Assembly (NCBI GenBank): GCA_031378125.1
Contig: JANNDW010000285.1
Span: 6,004 to 70,003 of the forward strand
Direction: 5' to 3'
Length of the DNA stretch: 64,000 bases
Source of the DNA: LGRD01 sp031378125
GTDB taxonomy: Bacteria > Pseudomonadota > Gammaproteobacteria > Burkholderiales > Burkholderiaceae_C
Below are positions 17,819 through 30,519 of the stretch, piece after piece. The stretch's first letter is position 1. Each line of letters starts with the position of its first letter. Below the pieces are notes generated by a model that did no database searches, was not told the DNA's origin, and saw nothing but the letters and a program-made list of their open reading frames with translations. The position numbers and the translations under genes were made by a program.

Positions 17819-18856
17819 CTATTTGAAGGCCACCTGCTTGCCCGAGGCGTCCTTGATGTCGCCCCACTGCTTGCGCACCAGCGCTTTCACGCTGTCCGGC
17901 AGCGGCACGTACTCGAGGTCCGACGCCATCTTGTCGCCGTTGCCAAACGCCCACTCGAAGAACTTCAAGGTGTTGGCGCCCTGGATCGGTTTTTCCTGCG
18001 CCTTGTGCATCAGGATGAAGGTGGCGCCGGACAGCGGCCAGGTCTCCTTGCCGGGCTGCTCGGTCAACACCTGGTAGAAGGTCTTGGACCAGTCGGCGCC
18101 GGCGGCGGCGGCCTTGAAGTTGGCGTCATCCGGCGTAGCGAACTCGCCGTCCTTGTTCTTCAGCAGCGTGTAGGTCATCTTGTTCTGCTTGACGTACGCG
18201 TACTCCACGTAGCCGATTGAATTCGGCAGCCGGTTGACGAATGCCGCCACACCCTCGTTGCCCTTGCCGCCCGCGCCGGTCGGCCAGTTGACGGCGGTGC
18301 CTTCACCGACCTTGGCCTGCCATTCGGCATTTACCTTCGAGAGGTAGTTGGTGAAGATGAAGCTGGTGCCCGACCCATCCGCGCGTCGCACCACCGAAAT
18401 CGCGGCGTCGGGCAGCGGCGCGCCGGGGTTCAGCGCAGTCAGGGCAGCGTCGTTCCACTTGGTGATCTTGCCGAGGTAGATGTCGCCGAGAACCTGTCCG
18501 GTCAGCTTGATCTGGCCCGGCTGAATGCCCTTGATGTTGACCACCGGCACCACGCCGCCGATCACGGTCGGGAACTGGACCAGGCCGTCCTTGGCAAGGG
18601 CATCGTCCTTGAGCGGCATGTCGGAGGCACCGAAGTCGACGGTCTTGCTGCGGATCTGGTTCAAGCCCGCGCCGGAGCCCACCGACTGGTAGTTGATGCG
18701 GGCGCCGCTGGCCTTGTTGTAAGCGTCGGCCCATTTGGCGTACAACGGCGCCGGGAATGTGGCACCGGCACCGGTCACGTCTTGTGCAAAGCTTGCGCCG
18801 GCCAGCGCCGACAGGGTGGCTGCAACCAGGGCAGCGCGAGTATTTGATAAGTTCAT
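17819..18856 (-). CDS. pstS: Periplasmic phosphate-binding protein PstS
   Basis: This 345-residue protein binds phosphate for the Pst ABC importer. It begins with a Sec signal peptide (MNLSNTRAALVAATLSALAGASFA). Next comes the family start VTGAGATFPAPLYAKWADAY and the ligand loops SVGSGAG and RADGSGTSFIFTNYL. The frame is open upstream to 18895, but ATG 18856 puts the signal peptide at the N-terminus. A Pho box lies 64-81 bases upstream. It is the first gene of pstSCAB-phoU-phoBR. Confidence 0.97.
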   Translation of the reverse strand: MNLSNTRAALVAATLSALAGASFAQDVTGAGATFPAPLYAKWADAYNKASGARINYQSVGSGAGLNQIRSKTVDFGASDMPLKDDALAKDGLVQFPTVIGGVVPVVNIKGIQPGQIKLTGQVLGDIYLGKITKWNDAALTALNPGAPLPDAAISVVRRADGSGTSFIFTNYLSKVNAEWQAKVGEGTAVNWPTGAGGKGNEGVAAFVNRLPNSIGYVEYAYVKQNKMTYTLLKNKDGEFATPDDANFKAAAAGADWSKTFYQVLTEQPGKETWPLSGATFILMHKAQEKPIQGANTLKFFEWAFGNGDKMASDLEYVPLPDSVKALVRKQWGDIKDASGKQVAFK

Positions 18857-18903
18857 GAGCGGTCCTTTCGTTCCGAAATTCCAGTGCAAATCCAATGTGA
18901 CGA

Positions 18904-18937
18904 ATTTTAGGGACGGCTTGTGACATCACTGTGACAG
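18904..18937 (-). promoter_or_regulatory. Pho box and -10 element of pstS
   Basis: On the minus strand CTGTCAC-AGTG-ATGTCAC (18937 to 18920) gives two PhoB half-sites with the standard 11-base period. Ten bases downstream is TAAAAT (18909-18904), a good -10. This matches the architecture in which a Pho box replaces the -35 element. Confidence 0.85.
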
Positions 18938-19016
18938 TCTCGCCCCACTCGGCGAAGGCGAGGCGCCAAGCGACAACGGCCGACTTGCCTACGGCTGGAG
19001 AAGCCATGTCTCGGTT

Positions 19017-19045
19017 CTGTCACAACACATTCATCGAATCGTCAC
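19017..19045 (+). promoter_or_regulatory. Candidate Pho box upstream of the fasciclin gene
   Basis: On the plus strand CTGTCAC, CATTCAT and TCGTCAC lie at 11-base intervals (19017, 19028, 19039). A weak TA-rich -10 (TAGGCT, 19056-19061) begins after ten bases, the same spacing as at pstS. The first unit matches the Pho half-site; the other two match at five of seven positions. Confidence 0.5.
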
Positions 19046-19137
19046 GGGCAAGCCATAGGCTTCAAGGCCAAGCATTCCGCGCCTTGGTTTTCTGCGGGAT
19101 GGCCTGACTCGAATCGCACGTCCTTCAAGGAGAACCC

Positions 19138-19620
19138 ATGAACAGATCGACCTGGCTGGCTTGCAGCGCAACGGCCCTCTTGGTGCTGACCGCCTGTGCC
19201 ACTGCGCCCGCCCCCAAGACCATTTCGGACACCGCCGCAGCGACACCCCAGCTTTCGACCTTGAACAAGTTGATCGGCGACGCGGGGCTGACGGAAACGC
19301 TGCGCGGGCCCGGCCCCTTCACGGTGTTCGCGCCGACCAACGACGCTTTCAAGGCGGTGCCGGCCAAGACACTGGACGCACTGGGCAAAGACCCGGCGTT
19401 GCTGAAGTCGGTTCTGACCTACCACGTGCTGGCCGGCAAAGTGGCGGCCGCCGACGTGAAGAACGGCCCCGCCAAGACCGTGCAAGGCGCGAACGTCGCG
19501 CTGTCCAGGGCGGGCACGTTCGTCACCGTCGACGAAGCCGTTGTGACCACCGCCGATGTGCCCGTCAGCAATGGCGTGGTGCACGTGATCGACCGCGTGC
19601 TGCTGCCGCCGATGAAGTGA
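19138..19620 (+). CDS. Fasciclin (FAS1) domain lipoprotein
   Basis: This 160-residue protein has a lipoprotein signal peptide with cleavage before Cys20 (LLVLTAC). A single FAS1 domain follows, with TLNKLIGDAGLTETLRGPGPFTVFAPTNDAFKAVP, then YHVLAGKV and ending in HVIDRVLLPP. FAS1 domains mediate adhesion or matrix interactions, but the function of bacterial single-domain versions is not settled. It is divergent from pstS and faces the second Pho-box-like array, which suggests induction under phosphate limitation. An AAGGAG ribosome-binding site precedes the ATG. Confidence 0.9.
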   Translation: MNRSTWLACSATALLVLTACATAPAPKTISDTAAATPQLSTLNKLIGDAGLTETLRGPGPFTVFAPTNDAFKAVPAKTLDALGKDPALLKSVLTYHVLAGKVAAADVKNGPAKTVQGANVALSRAGTFVTVDEAVVTTADVPVSNGVVHVIDRVLLPPMK

Positions 19621-19654
19621 GCCGCGGCCTCAGCAGCGGCGGCGGATTAGCGCC

Positions 19655-20983
19655 TCAACGCAGCGTATCCGCCATGCGCTGCGCGCAACGCTGTGCCAGG
19701 GCGGCGTCGCGCGCTTCCACCATCACCCGAACCAGGGGCTCGGTACCCGAAGCGCGAATCAGCACCCGCCCCTGCCCAGCGAGTTCCCGCGTCGCCGCCG
19801 CCTGCTCCGCGGCTAGCTGGGCATTGGCCTTCCAGTCCGTGCCTGGAGCGACACGCACGTTGATCAAGGTCTGCGGGAACAGACTCACACGCTCCAGCAA
19901 CTGCGCCATGGGCCTTCCACTGCGCTTGACGGCCTGCAGCACCAGCAAGGCGCTGACAATGCCGTCGCCGGTGGTGTGCTTGTCCAGCGCCAGCAAGTGG
20001 CCCGAGCCTTCGCCCCCGAGCTGCCAACCGCGGGCCGCCAGCTCTTCCAGCACGTAGCGGTCTCCGACCTTGGCACGAACCAACTCAACGCCGAGCTGTT
20101 GCAACGCAAGCTCCACGGCCATGTTGGTCATCAGCGTGCCCACCGCGCCGGGAACTGCCAGGCCTTGGGACTGCCGGTCCACCACCATCAAGTACAGCAA
20201 CTCATCGCCGTTGTAGAGGCGACCTTGAGAATCGACCAGTTGCAGCCGGTCGGCGTCGCCATCCAGGGCCACGCCATAGTGCGCGCCGTGGGCCTTGACC
20301 GCCGCCACCAGGGCCGCGGGCGCGGTGGCGCCGAAACCCGCGTTGATGTTGGTACCGTCCGGGCTGCAGCCGATGGCGACTACCTCCGCACCGAGCTCGT
20401 GGAACACATCGGGGGCCACCTGGTACGCGGCACCGTGGGCCGCATCGACAACGATCCTGACGCCCTTCAGAGAGAGATCGTTGCTGAAGGTGCTCTTGCA
20501 GAATTCGATGTACCTGCCGCGCGCGTCTTCCAGCTTGCGGGCCTTACCCAGGTTGGCCGACGCGACCCACTCGGGCGTTTGCTCCAATGCCGCTTCGACT
20601 TGCCGCTCCCATGCGTCTGGAAGCTTCTCGCCACGGGCAGAAAAGAACTTGATGCCGTTGTCGCCGAACGGATTGTGCGAGGCACTGATCACGAGGCCCA
20701 GGTTCAGACGAAGCGCGCGGGTCAGATAGGCCACTCCCGGCGTCGGCAACGGGCCGGTCAGCAGGACGTCGACTCCGGCCGACGCAAAGCCGGCTTCGAG
20801 AGACGACTCAATCATGTAGCCCGAAATACGCGTGTCCTTGCCGATCAGAACGGTCGGTTTGGGGTCGGCGGACTTCAGCACCCTGCCGACTGCATGACCG
20901 AGCCGAAGCATGAAGTCCGGCGTGATCGGGTACTGCCCGACGGTTCCCCGTATGCCGTCGGTTCCAAAGTAGATTCTGCTCAT
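19655..20983 (-). CDS. glmM: Phosphoglucosamine mutase
   Basis: This 442-residue enzyme interconverts glucosamine-6-phosphate and glucosamine-1-phosphate for UDP-N-acetylglucosamine synthesis. Its active-site serine lies in ISASHNPFGDNGIKFF, the metal loop is DGDADR, and the sugar loop is GGEGSGH. It starts 28 bases after folP, in the conserved ftsH-folP-glmM order, and converges with the fasciclin gene. Confidence 0.97.
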   Translation of the reverse strand: MSRIYFGTDGIRGTVGQYPITPDFMLRLGHAVGRVLKSADPKPTVLIGKDTRISGYMIESSLEAGFASAGVDVLLTGPLPTPGVAYLTRALRLNLGLVISASHNPFGDNGIKFFSARGEKLPDAWERQVEAALEQTPEWVASANLGKARKLEDARGRYIEFCKSTFSNDLSLKGVRIVVDAAHGAAYQVAPDVFHELGAEVVAIGCSPDGTNINAGFGATAPAALVAAVKAHGAHYGVALDGDADRLQLVDSQGRLYNGDELLYLMVVDRQSQGLAVPGAVGTLMTNMAVELALQQLGVELVRAKVGDRYVLEELAARGWQLGGEGSGHLLALDKHTTGDGIVSALLVLQAVKRSGRPMAQLLERVSLFPQTLINVRVAPGTDWKANAQLAAEQAAATRELAGQGRVLIRASGTEPLVRVMVEARDAALAQRCAQRMADTLR

Positions 20984-21011
20984 CGCGTGCCACCCTCCTG
21001 GGGCGTCATTG

Positions 21012-21842
21012 TCACTGGCAAAGACCGGCCGAGCGCCACACCGTCAACGCATCGCTGGTTGCCGCGACATCGTGCACACGAATGATGCGCGCGCCGTGCT
21101 GAACCGCTGCCAGCGCCGCGGCCACGCTGGCGGCGAGGCGCCCGGAAACCGGCCTTCCGGTGATGGCGCCAAGGGTCGACTTGCGCGACCAACCCAGCAA
21201 CAACGGACGGCCGAGCGCCAGCAGTTCTCGTTGGCGTTGGAGCAACTCGAGGTTGTGCTCGACGCTTTTGCCAAAGCCGATTCCAGGGTCGAGCACGACG
21301 CGTTCTGGCGCGATGCCCCTTGCATTCAAAGCCTGCAGCCGTTCCCGCAGAAAAGTACTCACCTCGACGACCACGTCGGCGTAGACGGGCTGCGCCTGCA
21401 TCGACCTGGGCTCGCCGCGCATGTGCATCAGGCAGACACCACAACCGGGGTGTCCTTGAACCGCGTCGATGGCGCCCGGTGCACGCAACGCCCCGATGTC
21501 GTTGATGATGTCTGCGCCCAGCGCCAAGGCCGCCCGCATCACCTCCGGTTTGATTGTGTCGACGGAAATCGGGCAGCCCAGCTTCAAGGCGCCCGTGAGC
21601 ACGGGCATCACGCGGTCCAACTCTTCTTGCAAAGAAACGGGCTGCGCGCCGGGCCGGCTGGATTCGCCGCCGATGTCAAGCATATCGGCGCCCTCGACCA
21701 ACAGTTGTTCGCAGTGTTTGAGGGCCGCGGCGGTATTCGAAAGTCGCCCGCCATCCGAGAACGAATCGGGGGTGACATTGACGATGCCCATCACACGAAT
21801 CCGCGTGAGGTCGATCCGAAAACGGGTGGTTTGCCAATGCAT
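21012..21842 (-). CDS. folP: Dihydropteroate synthase
   Basis: This 276-residue enzyme condenses 4-aminobenzoate with a pterin diphosphate in folate synthesis. It shows the family signatures MGIVNVTPDSFSDGG, the DIGGESSRPGA loop and DPGIGFGKS. It lies between ftsH and glmM. A terminator-like hairpin separates it from ftsH, so it may have its own promoter. Confidence 0.96.
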   Translation of the reverse strand: MHWQTTRFRIDLTRIRVMGIVNVTPDSFSDGGRLSNTAAALKHCEQLLVEGADMLDIGGESSRPGAQPVSLQEELDRVMPVLTGALKLGCPISVDTIKPEVMRAALALGADIINDIGALRAPGAIDAVQGHPGCGVCLMHMRGEPRSMQAQPVYADVVVEVSTFLRERLQALNARGIAPERVVLDPGIGFGKSVEHNLELLQRQRELLALGRPLLLGWSRKSTLGAITGRPVSGRLAASVAAALAAVQHGARIIRVHDVAATSDALTVWRSAGLCQ

Positions 21843-21871
21843 GGTGCGACCCGGATTGGTCCATCAGAAAT

Positions 21872-21893
21872 ACAAACGGGGCCGAAGCCCCGT
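21872..21893 (-). terminator. Terminator after ftsH
   Basis: Reading the minus strand, ACGGGGC and GCCCCGT pair around a TTCG loop and are followed by TTTGTATTTC. It lies between the ftsH stop and the folP start, so it would reduce or end transcription from ftsH into folP. Confidence 0.7.
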
Positions 21894-21912
21894 GTGCCGA
21901 TTGGCCGAGAGA

Positions 21913-23817
21913 TCAGGCGGCCGCCGGCTCGCTGCCGGGGGTCACCGGCGGCGGCACCACGCTGGGCCGGGTGGTCGAAGGGGTCCAGTCCTTCGGCGGA
22001 CGTGGGGGTTTGCCGTTCATGATGTCGTCGATCTGGTCGGAGTCGATGGTTTCCCATTCGAGCAAGGCGCTCGCCATGGCGTGCATCTTGTCCTTGTTGT
22101 CTTCAATCAACTTGCGTGCCAGCGCATATTGCTCGTCGATGATGCGGCGGATCACCGAGTCGACCTTCTGCATCGTCTGCTCCGAGACGTTCACCTGACG
22201 CGTGACGGAACGGCCCAGAAACACCTCGCCCTCGTTTTCGGCGTAGACCATCGGGCCGAGCTCATCGGACATGCCGTAACGAGTGACCATGTCGCGGGCA
22301 ATCTGCGTGGCACGCTCGAAGTCGTTGCTGGCGCCGGTGGTCATCTGGTTCATGAACACTTCTTCGGCGATCCGCCCGCCGAACAGCACCGAGATCGTGC
22401 TGAGCATGCGCTCCTTGTCCAGGCTGTACCTGTCGGTCTCAGGCAGCTGCATGGTCACGCCCAACGCGCGCCCACGTGGAATGACCGTCACTTTGTGAAC
22501 CGGATCCGTTTTGGGCACCAGCCGCGCCACCAAGGCATGACCCGACTCGTGATAGGCGGTGTTCCTGCGCTCCTCCTCGGGCATCACCATGGACTTGCGC
22601 TCGGGGCCCATCATGATCTTGTCTTTGGCCTTTTCGAAGTCGACCATCTCCACCACGCGGCCGCTGCGCCGGGCGGCGAACAACGCCGCTTCGTTGACCA
22701 GATTGGCCAGATCGGCACCCGAGAACCCGGGCGTGCCGCGCGCGAGGATGTCGGCCCGAATGTCCTGCCCGACCGGAACCTTGCGCATGTGCACGTTGAG
22801 AATCTGTTCACGGCCGCGCACATCGGGCAAGGTCACATACACCTGCCGGTCAAAGCGGCCGGGACGCAGCAGCGCGGGGTCCAGGATGTCCGGGCGGTTG
22901 GTCGCGGCCATCACGATCACGCCGACATTGGTCTCAAAACCGTCCATCTCGACCAGCATCTGATTCAAGGTCTGCTCGCGCTCGTCGTTGCCGCCGCCCA
23001 GCCCCGCGCCGCGGTGGCGACCGACAGCGTCGATCTCATCCACGAAAATGATGCAGGGCGCGCTCTTCTTGGCTTGCTCGAACATGTCGCGCACGCGCGC
23101 CGCGCCGACACCGACGAACATTTCGACGAAGTCGGAACCCGAGATCGAGAAGAAGGGCACCTTGGCCTCACCGGCGATGGCCTTGGCCAGCAAGGTCTTG
23201 CCGGTCCCGGGTGGGCCGACGAGCAGCACGCCGCGGGGAATGCGACCGCCGAGCTTCTGAAACTTCTGCGGGTCTTTGAGAAAGTCGACCAGCTCTTTGA
23301 CCTCTTCCTTGGCTTCGTCGCAACCCGCGACATCGCCGAACGTGGTGGTGTTGTTCGCTTCATCGAGCATGCGGGCCTTGGACTTGCCGAAGCTGAAAGC
23401 GCCGCCCTTGCCGCCGCCTTGCATCTGCCGCATGAAGTAGATCCACACGCCGATCAACAGCAGGATCGGGCCCCAGGAGGCCAGCATGCTGAGCAGGAAG
23501 GACGGCTCTTCGCGCGGCTTCACATCGAACTTGATGCCGTTGTTGATGAGGTCGCCCACCAAGCCCCGATCCAGGTAGGTGGCGGTCGTGCGCAATTCCT
23601 TGTCGTCGGTGGTGCGGGCCCGGATTTCGGTGCTTCCGCCAGGGCCTTCCTGCAACTGCACCGTCTTGATGCGCTTGCTGCGCACCTCTTCGAGGAAGTC
23701 GGAATACCCGATCATCCCGCCCTGCGCCACCCCGCGGTCGAACTGCTTGAACACCGTGAACAACACGAGTGCAATCACCAACCACACAGCGACTTTAGAG
23801 AACCATTGATTGTTCAC
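21913..23817 (-). CDS. ftsH: ATP-dependent zinc metalloprotease FtsH
   Basis: This 634-residue inner-membrane AAA protease has two N-terminal membrane segments flanking a periplasmic domain. It has Walker A (GPPGTGKTLLAKA), the pore and SRH regions (LLRPGRFDRQVYV) and the zinc site HESGH. It degrades unstable membrane and regulatory proteins. The C-terminal tail is proline- and threonine-rich. It follows rlmE by 144 bases, the usual gene order in proteobacteria. Confidence 0.97.
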   Translation of the reverse strand: MNNQWFSKVAVWLVIALVLFTVFKQFDRGVAQGGMIGYSDFLEEVRSKRIKTVQLQEGPGGSTEIRARTTDDKELRTTATYLDRGLVGDLINNGIKFDVKPREEPSFLLSMLASWGPILLLIGVWIYFMRQMQGGGKGGAFSFGKSKARMLDEANNTTTFGDVAGCDEAKEEVKELVDFLKDPQKFQKLGGRIPRGVLLVGPPGTGKTLLAKAIAGEAKVPFFSISGSDFVEMFVGVGAARVRDMFEQAKKSAPCIIFVDEIDAVGRHRGAGLGGGNDEREQTLNQMLVEMDGFETNVGVIVMAATNRPDILDPALLRPGRFDRQVYVTLPDVRGREQILNVHMRKVPVGQDIRADILARGTPGFSGADLANLVNEAALFAARRSGRVVEMVDFEKAKDKIMMGPERKSMVMPEEERRNTAYHESGHALVARLVPKTDPVHKVTVIPRGRALGVTMQLPETDRYSLDKERMLSTISVLFGGRIAEEVFMNQMTTGASNDFERATQIARDMVTRYGMSDELGPMVYAENEGEVFLGRSVTRQVNVSEQTMQKVDSVIRRIIDEQYALARKLIEDNKDKMHAMASALLEWETIDSDQIDDIMNGKPPRPPKDWTPSTTRPSVVPPPVTPGSEPAAA

Positions 23818-23961
23818 CGCGGCTCCTTTTCCGGATCAAGACGTTCGAGCAAGCGAGCACAGAATCGCTTTCTTCCACGGCATATAAGGGCAATTTTAGT
23901 CGAAGCAAGCCCGCTGCCCATGGGCTCGCCCTCGCTGCCGGCATGGCTGTATCGAGGGGTG

Positions 23962-24666
23962 TCAAGCAATAGGTCCGGAAACTCGCTTTTCCGACATCTG
24001 CTTCAGACCGATCCCGACCAGAAAGGTTTCCGACGACTTGTCACGCGACGCCTTGGGCTTGATGGGCTTGACCACCCGAAATGTCGTCTTGAAGAGTTTG
24101 GCCAACTGGCTGTAGCCGCTCCCATGAAACACTTTGCACACCAGCGCGCCCTGAGGTGCCAGGTGATTCTGGGCAAACTCGACCGCCAGTTCGACCAGGT
24201 GAGTCATGCGGACCGAATCCGAACTCTCGATGCCCGAGAGGTTGTGCGCCATGTCCGAGATCACCACATCCACCGCCCTGCCCGCGACCAGCGCTTCCAG
24301 CTGCGCCAGCACCGCCGCCTCCCGAAAATCGCCTTGAATGAAACCGACCCCTTCGACAGGCTCGAACTCCAGGACGTCCAAGGCGATGATCACCCCGTTG
24401 AGCGCGCCGGCCGCCGCGCCGCCCACGCCCGCTTCCTTGGGCGCAAATTTGCGGCGCACGTACTGGCTCCAGGCCCCGGGCGCAGCACCCAAATCCACCA
24501 CAAGTTGACCGGGCTTGAGCAAGTGGAGCGCTTCGTCGATCTCCTTCAACTTGTACGCCGCACGGGCCCGGTACCCTTCGCGCTGCGCCTGTTTCACATA
24601 GGGGTCGTTGATGTGGTCGTGCAGCCACGATTTGTTCACTTTCTTGCTTTTGGTTTGCGTCTTCAT
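23962..24666 (-). CDS. rlmE: 23S rRNA 2'-O-ribose methyltransferase RlmE (FtsJ)
   Basis: This 234-residue methyltransferase of the RrmJ/FtsJ type has the SAM motif VVDLGAAPGAWSQYV. The catalytic K-D-K-E tetrad positions are represented by the KLKEID, VISDMA and CKVFHG segments. It modifies the 23S rRNA A-loop uridine in the ribosome. An insert between SAM motif and core (about residues 75-95, Gly/Ala-rich) makes it somewhat longer than the E. coli enzyme. It is upstream of ftsH and divergent from yhbY with 20 bases between starts. Confidence 0.95.
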   Translation of the reverse strand: MKTQTKSKKVNKSWLHDHINDPYVKQAQREGYRARAAYKLKEIDEALHLLKPGQLVVDLGAAPGAWSQYVRRKFAPKEAGVGGAAAGALNGVIIALDVLEFEPVEGVGFIQGDFREAAVLAQLEALVAGRAVDVVISDMAHNLSGIESSDSVRMTHLVELAVEFAQNHLAPQGALVCKVFHGSGYSQLAKLFKTTFRVVKPIKPKASRDKSSETFLVGIGLKQMSEKRVSGPIA

Positions 24667-24686
24667 GCTGGATCGATAATACGGGC

Positions 24687-25163
24687 ATGCCTGCCATCCA
24701 ATTGACCCCTGCCCAGCGCAAGGAAAAGCGCGCCGACGCTCACCATCTCGACCCGGTGGTGATGGTCGGCTCCGACGGACTGACGTCCGCGGTCCAGAAA
24801 GAAACCGATGCCGCGCTGAACGCCCACGGGCTGATCAAGGTGCGCGTGTTGTCCGATGAGCGTGAGACGCGCGAAGGCATCTTCGCCACGCTTGCCGACG
24901 CGTTGAACGCAGCGCCGATCCAGCACATCGGCAAGCTGCTGGTGTTGTGGCGCCCGATGCCGGTGAAGGAAAAGCGCGAGCGCGAGGGTCGCTTGCCCGG
25001 CCCCAAGGTCGTGAAGATCCTCAAGTTCTCGAAGAGCGGCAATCATCGCGCTCAGGTCAAGAAGATCAAGGTGCTGGGCAATGAGCGAATCGCCGCGGGC
25101 GGTGAACTCAAGCGCGCCCGAAAACGCGTGACCAGCGTCAAGAAAAGCGCTCAACAAGCCTGA
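24687..25163 (+). CDS. yhbY: YhbY family (CRM domain) RNA-binding protein
   Basis: This 158-residue protein has an N-terminal CRS1-YhbY domain: LTPAQRKEKRADAHHLDPVVMVGSDGLT, with the later loop GKLLVLWRP. CRM proteins associate with pre-50S ribosomal subunits. The C-terminal half (from about residue 100) is a basic lysine/arginine-rich extension longer than in E. coli YhbY. It is divergent from rlmE and convergent with greA. Confidence 0.93.
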   Translation: MPAIQLTPAQRKEKRADAHHLDPVVMVGSDGLTSAVQKETDAALNAHGLIKVRVLSDERETREGIFATLADALNAAPIQHIGKLLVLWRPMPVKEKREREGRLPGPKVVKILKFSKSGNHRAQVKKIKVLGNERIAAGGELKRARKRVTSVKKSAQQA

Positions 25164-25199
25164 GCGGCGCCGACAGCGCGCCCGCGCTCGACGGCCAAC

Positions 25200-25676
25200 T
25201 CAGATGTAGCGGATGTCGACAATCTCGTAGTGCTTGAGCCCGCCGGGGGCCTGCACTTCGGCCACGTCACCGACCTCTTTTCGGATCAGCGCGCGGGCGA
25301 TGGGCGAGCTGATGGAGATTTTGCCGAGCTTCAGGTCGGCCTCGTCGTCGCCGACAATCTGGTAGGTCACACGCGCGCCGCTGGCCTCCTCTTCGAGATC
25401 GACGGTGGAGCCGAACACAACGCGTCCACCGGCGTCCAGCGTGGCCGGATCGATGATCTGCGCGGCAGCCAGCTTACTTTCGATCTCCAGGATGCGCCCT
25501 TCGATGAAGCCTTGCTTGTCCTTGGCCGCCTCGTACTCGGCGTTTTCCGACAAGTCGCCTTGGGCCCGGGCCTCGGAAATGGCCTGGATCACCGCATGGC
25601 GCTCGACCGTTTTCAGGCGCGCCAACTCCTCTTTCAGCTTGCCGGCGCCGCGCAGGGTCAGGGGAATCGTGGCCAT
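25200..25676 (-). CDS. greA: Transcription elongation factor GreA
   Basis: This 158-residue factor has an N-terminal coiled-coil domain that enters the RNA polymerase secondary channel (with the acidic tip in DLSENAEYEAAKDKQ). The C-terminal domain is FKBP-like (ISSPIARALIRKEVGDVAEVQAPGG). It stimulates cleavage of backtracked transcripts. It lies downstream of carB on the same strand, separated by an intrinsic terminator. Confidence 0.97.
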   Translation of the reverse strand: MATIPLTLRGAGKLKEELARLKTVERHAVIQAISEARAQGDLSENAEYEAAKDKQGFIEGRILEIESKLAAAQIIDPATLDAGGRVVFGSTVDLEEEASGARVTYQIVGDDEADLKLGKISISSPIARALIRKEVGDVAEVQAPGGLKHYEIVDIRYI

Positions 25677-25700
25677 GATGATCGAACCAAAACGGTAGAA

Positions 25701-25731
25701 ACAAAACCGCCGCCAGGGAATCCGGCGGCGG
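25701..25731 (-). terminator. Terminator after carB
   Basis: On the minus strand CCGCCGCC pairs with GGCGGCGG around a nine-base loop, followed by TTTTGTTTC. It lies between the carB stop and greA. Confidence 0.85.
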
Positions 25732-25753
25732 CAGATGAAAAACTCGGCTTATT

Positions 25754-29027
<3,274 letters not shown>

Positions 29028-29035
<8 letters not shown>

Positions 29036-30233
29036 TGTGGCCCCCGGCCGAGGCGCAACGGTGGCTGTCTCGGTGTGTCTGCATCAGCGCTGTGAAACGA
29101 TCGAAGAGGTGGGCAATGTCATGCGGCCCGGGCGACGCTTCCGGATGGCCCTGGAAGCAAAACGCGGGGCGGTCGGTGCGGGCCAGGCCTTGCAACGTGC
29201 CGTCGAACAGCGACACGTGCGTGGGCCGAAGATTGGCCGGCAGGCTGGTCTCGTCAACCGCGAAACCGTGGTTCTGGCTGGTGATGGACACCCGGCCGGT
29301 GTCCAAGTCCTTGACCGGATGGTTGGCACCGTGGTGGCCGAACTTCATCTTGAAAGTACGCGCACCCGACGCCAGGGCCATGATCTGGTGGCCCAGGCAA
29401 ATGCCGAAGGTCGGGATGCCACGGTCGATCAGTTCGCGCGAGGCATCGATCGCATAGCCGCAAGGCTGCGGGTCCCCCGGGCCATTGCTGAGAAAGATGC
29501 CGTCGGGCTTGAGCCCGAGCGCAACCGACGCCGATGTTTGCGCGGGCACGACCGTCACCTTGCAGGCCCGGCTGGCAAGCATGCGCAGGATGTTGTGCTT
29601 GATGCCGAAGTCGTAGGCGACGACGTGGAACTTCGCGTCCCGCAACGATCCATAGCCTGCCCCCAGCACCCACTCGCTTTGCACCCAATCGAACGGCGCA
29701 CGTCCCGTCACCTCCTTGGCCAGATCGAGGCCGGTCATGCTGGGCGCGCCGCGTGCCTTGGCAATCGCGTCGGCGATGTGTACGGGCGCGACCTGCTGAC
29801 CCAGGGGCAGCGTGAAAATGCAGCCGTTCTGGGCGCCCTTGCTGCGCAGGATTCGGGTCAACCGCCGCGTGTCGATGTTGGCGATGGCGACGGTGCCTTC
29901 ACGCTGCAGGTACGCCGGCAAGGTCGTCGTCATGCGGAAGTTGGATTCGAGCACGGGCAGGTCGCGGATGATCAGGCCCGCGGCGTGCACCTTGCGCGCT
30001 TCGACGTCTTCCTCGTTCACACCGCAGTTGCCGATGTGGGGGTAGGTCAGCGTGACAATTTGGCGGCAGTAGCTCGGGTCGGTCAGGATTTCCTGGTATC
30101 CGGTGAGCGCAGTGTTGAAGACCACCTCCCCCACTGTTTGACCTGCGGCGCCGATCGAGACGCCTTGAAAAACCGTGCCGTCCGCGAGTGCCAGGATCGC
30201 CTTGGCTTGAGGTTTGAGCAGTTGCGCCGGCAC
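29028..30233 (-). CDS. carA: Carbamoyl-phosphate synthase small subunit
   Basis: This 401-residue glutamine amidotransferase subunit has the class I triad Cys in FGICLGHQ, with GHHGANHP and a C-terminal FCFQGHPEASPGP. It supplies ammonia to CarB. The frame is open to 30326, but a GTG at 30233 preceded by GGAG at the right distance gives the usual family N-terminus (PAQLLKPQAKAILALADGTVFQG). Its end overlaps carB. Confidence 0.95.
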
Positions 30234-30441
30234 CGGATCTCCGTATCTTGTGCGCGCCCAACTCTGCTCTGCGAGCCTGAGTTTGTCGGGAAAACCGTGG
30301 GAGTTTCCGGGCTGGAAACAGCGCAAGTTCGCTGGGCGGGAAGGTTGAAAGTAAGCTCGCGGATTGTAGCCGAGCCATGTTGGCGACCGGCCTCAGGATG
30401 GAGCGAGCCGACTCGAATTTCGCCACCCCGCGTGGAAGGAT

Positions 30442-30470
30442 TTTCGATCGGAACGCAGGGGAACTAGAAT
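30442..30470 (+). promoter_or_regulatory. Candidate promoter of the Bax-inhibitor-like gene
   Basis: A -10 TAGAAT (30465-30470) has a poor -35 (TTTCGA, 30442-30447) at 17 bases. It lies 50 bases upstream of the ATG at 30520, in the divergent region with carA. Confidence 0.35.
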
Positions 30471-30519
30471 TCGGCAGTTGAGTCATAACCGTCGTATTCC
30501 AAACACCATAGGAGGTCTC

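Noticed and set aside
21469..24705. A 1078-residue plus-strand frame
   Set aside because: It runs antisense to folP, ftsH and rlmE, all of which are clear; composition is that of a shadow frame.
30363..30368. Minus-strand TACAAT considered as the carA -10
   Set aside because: No -35 match at 16-18 bases, so I could not support it as a promoter.
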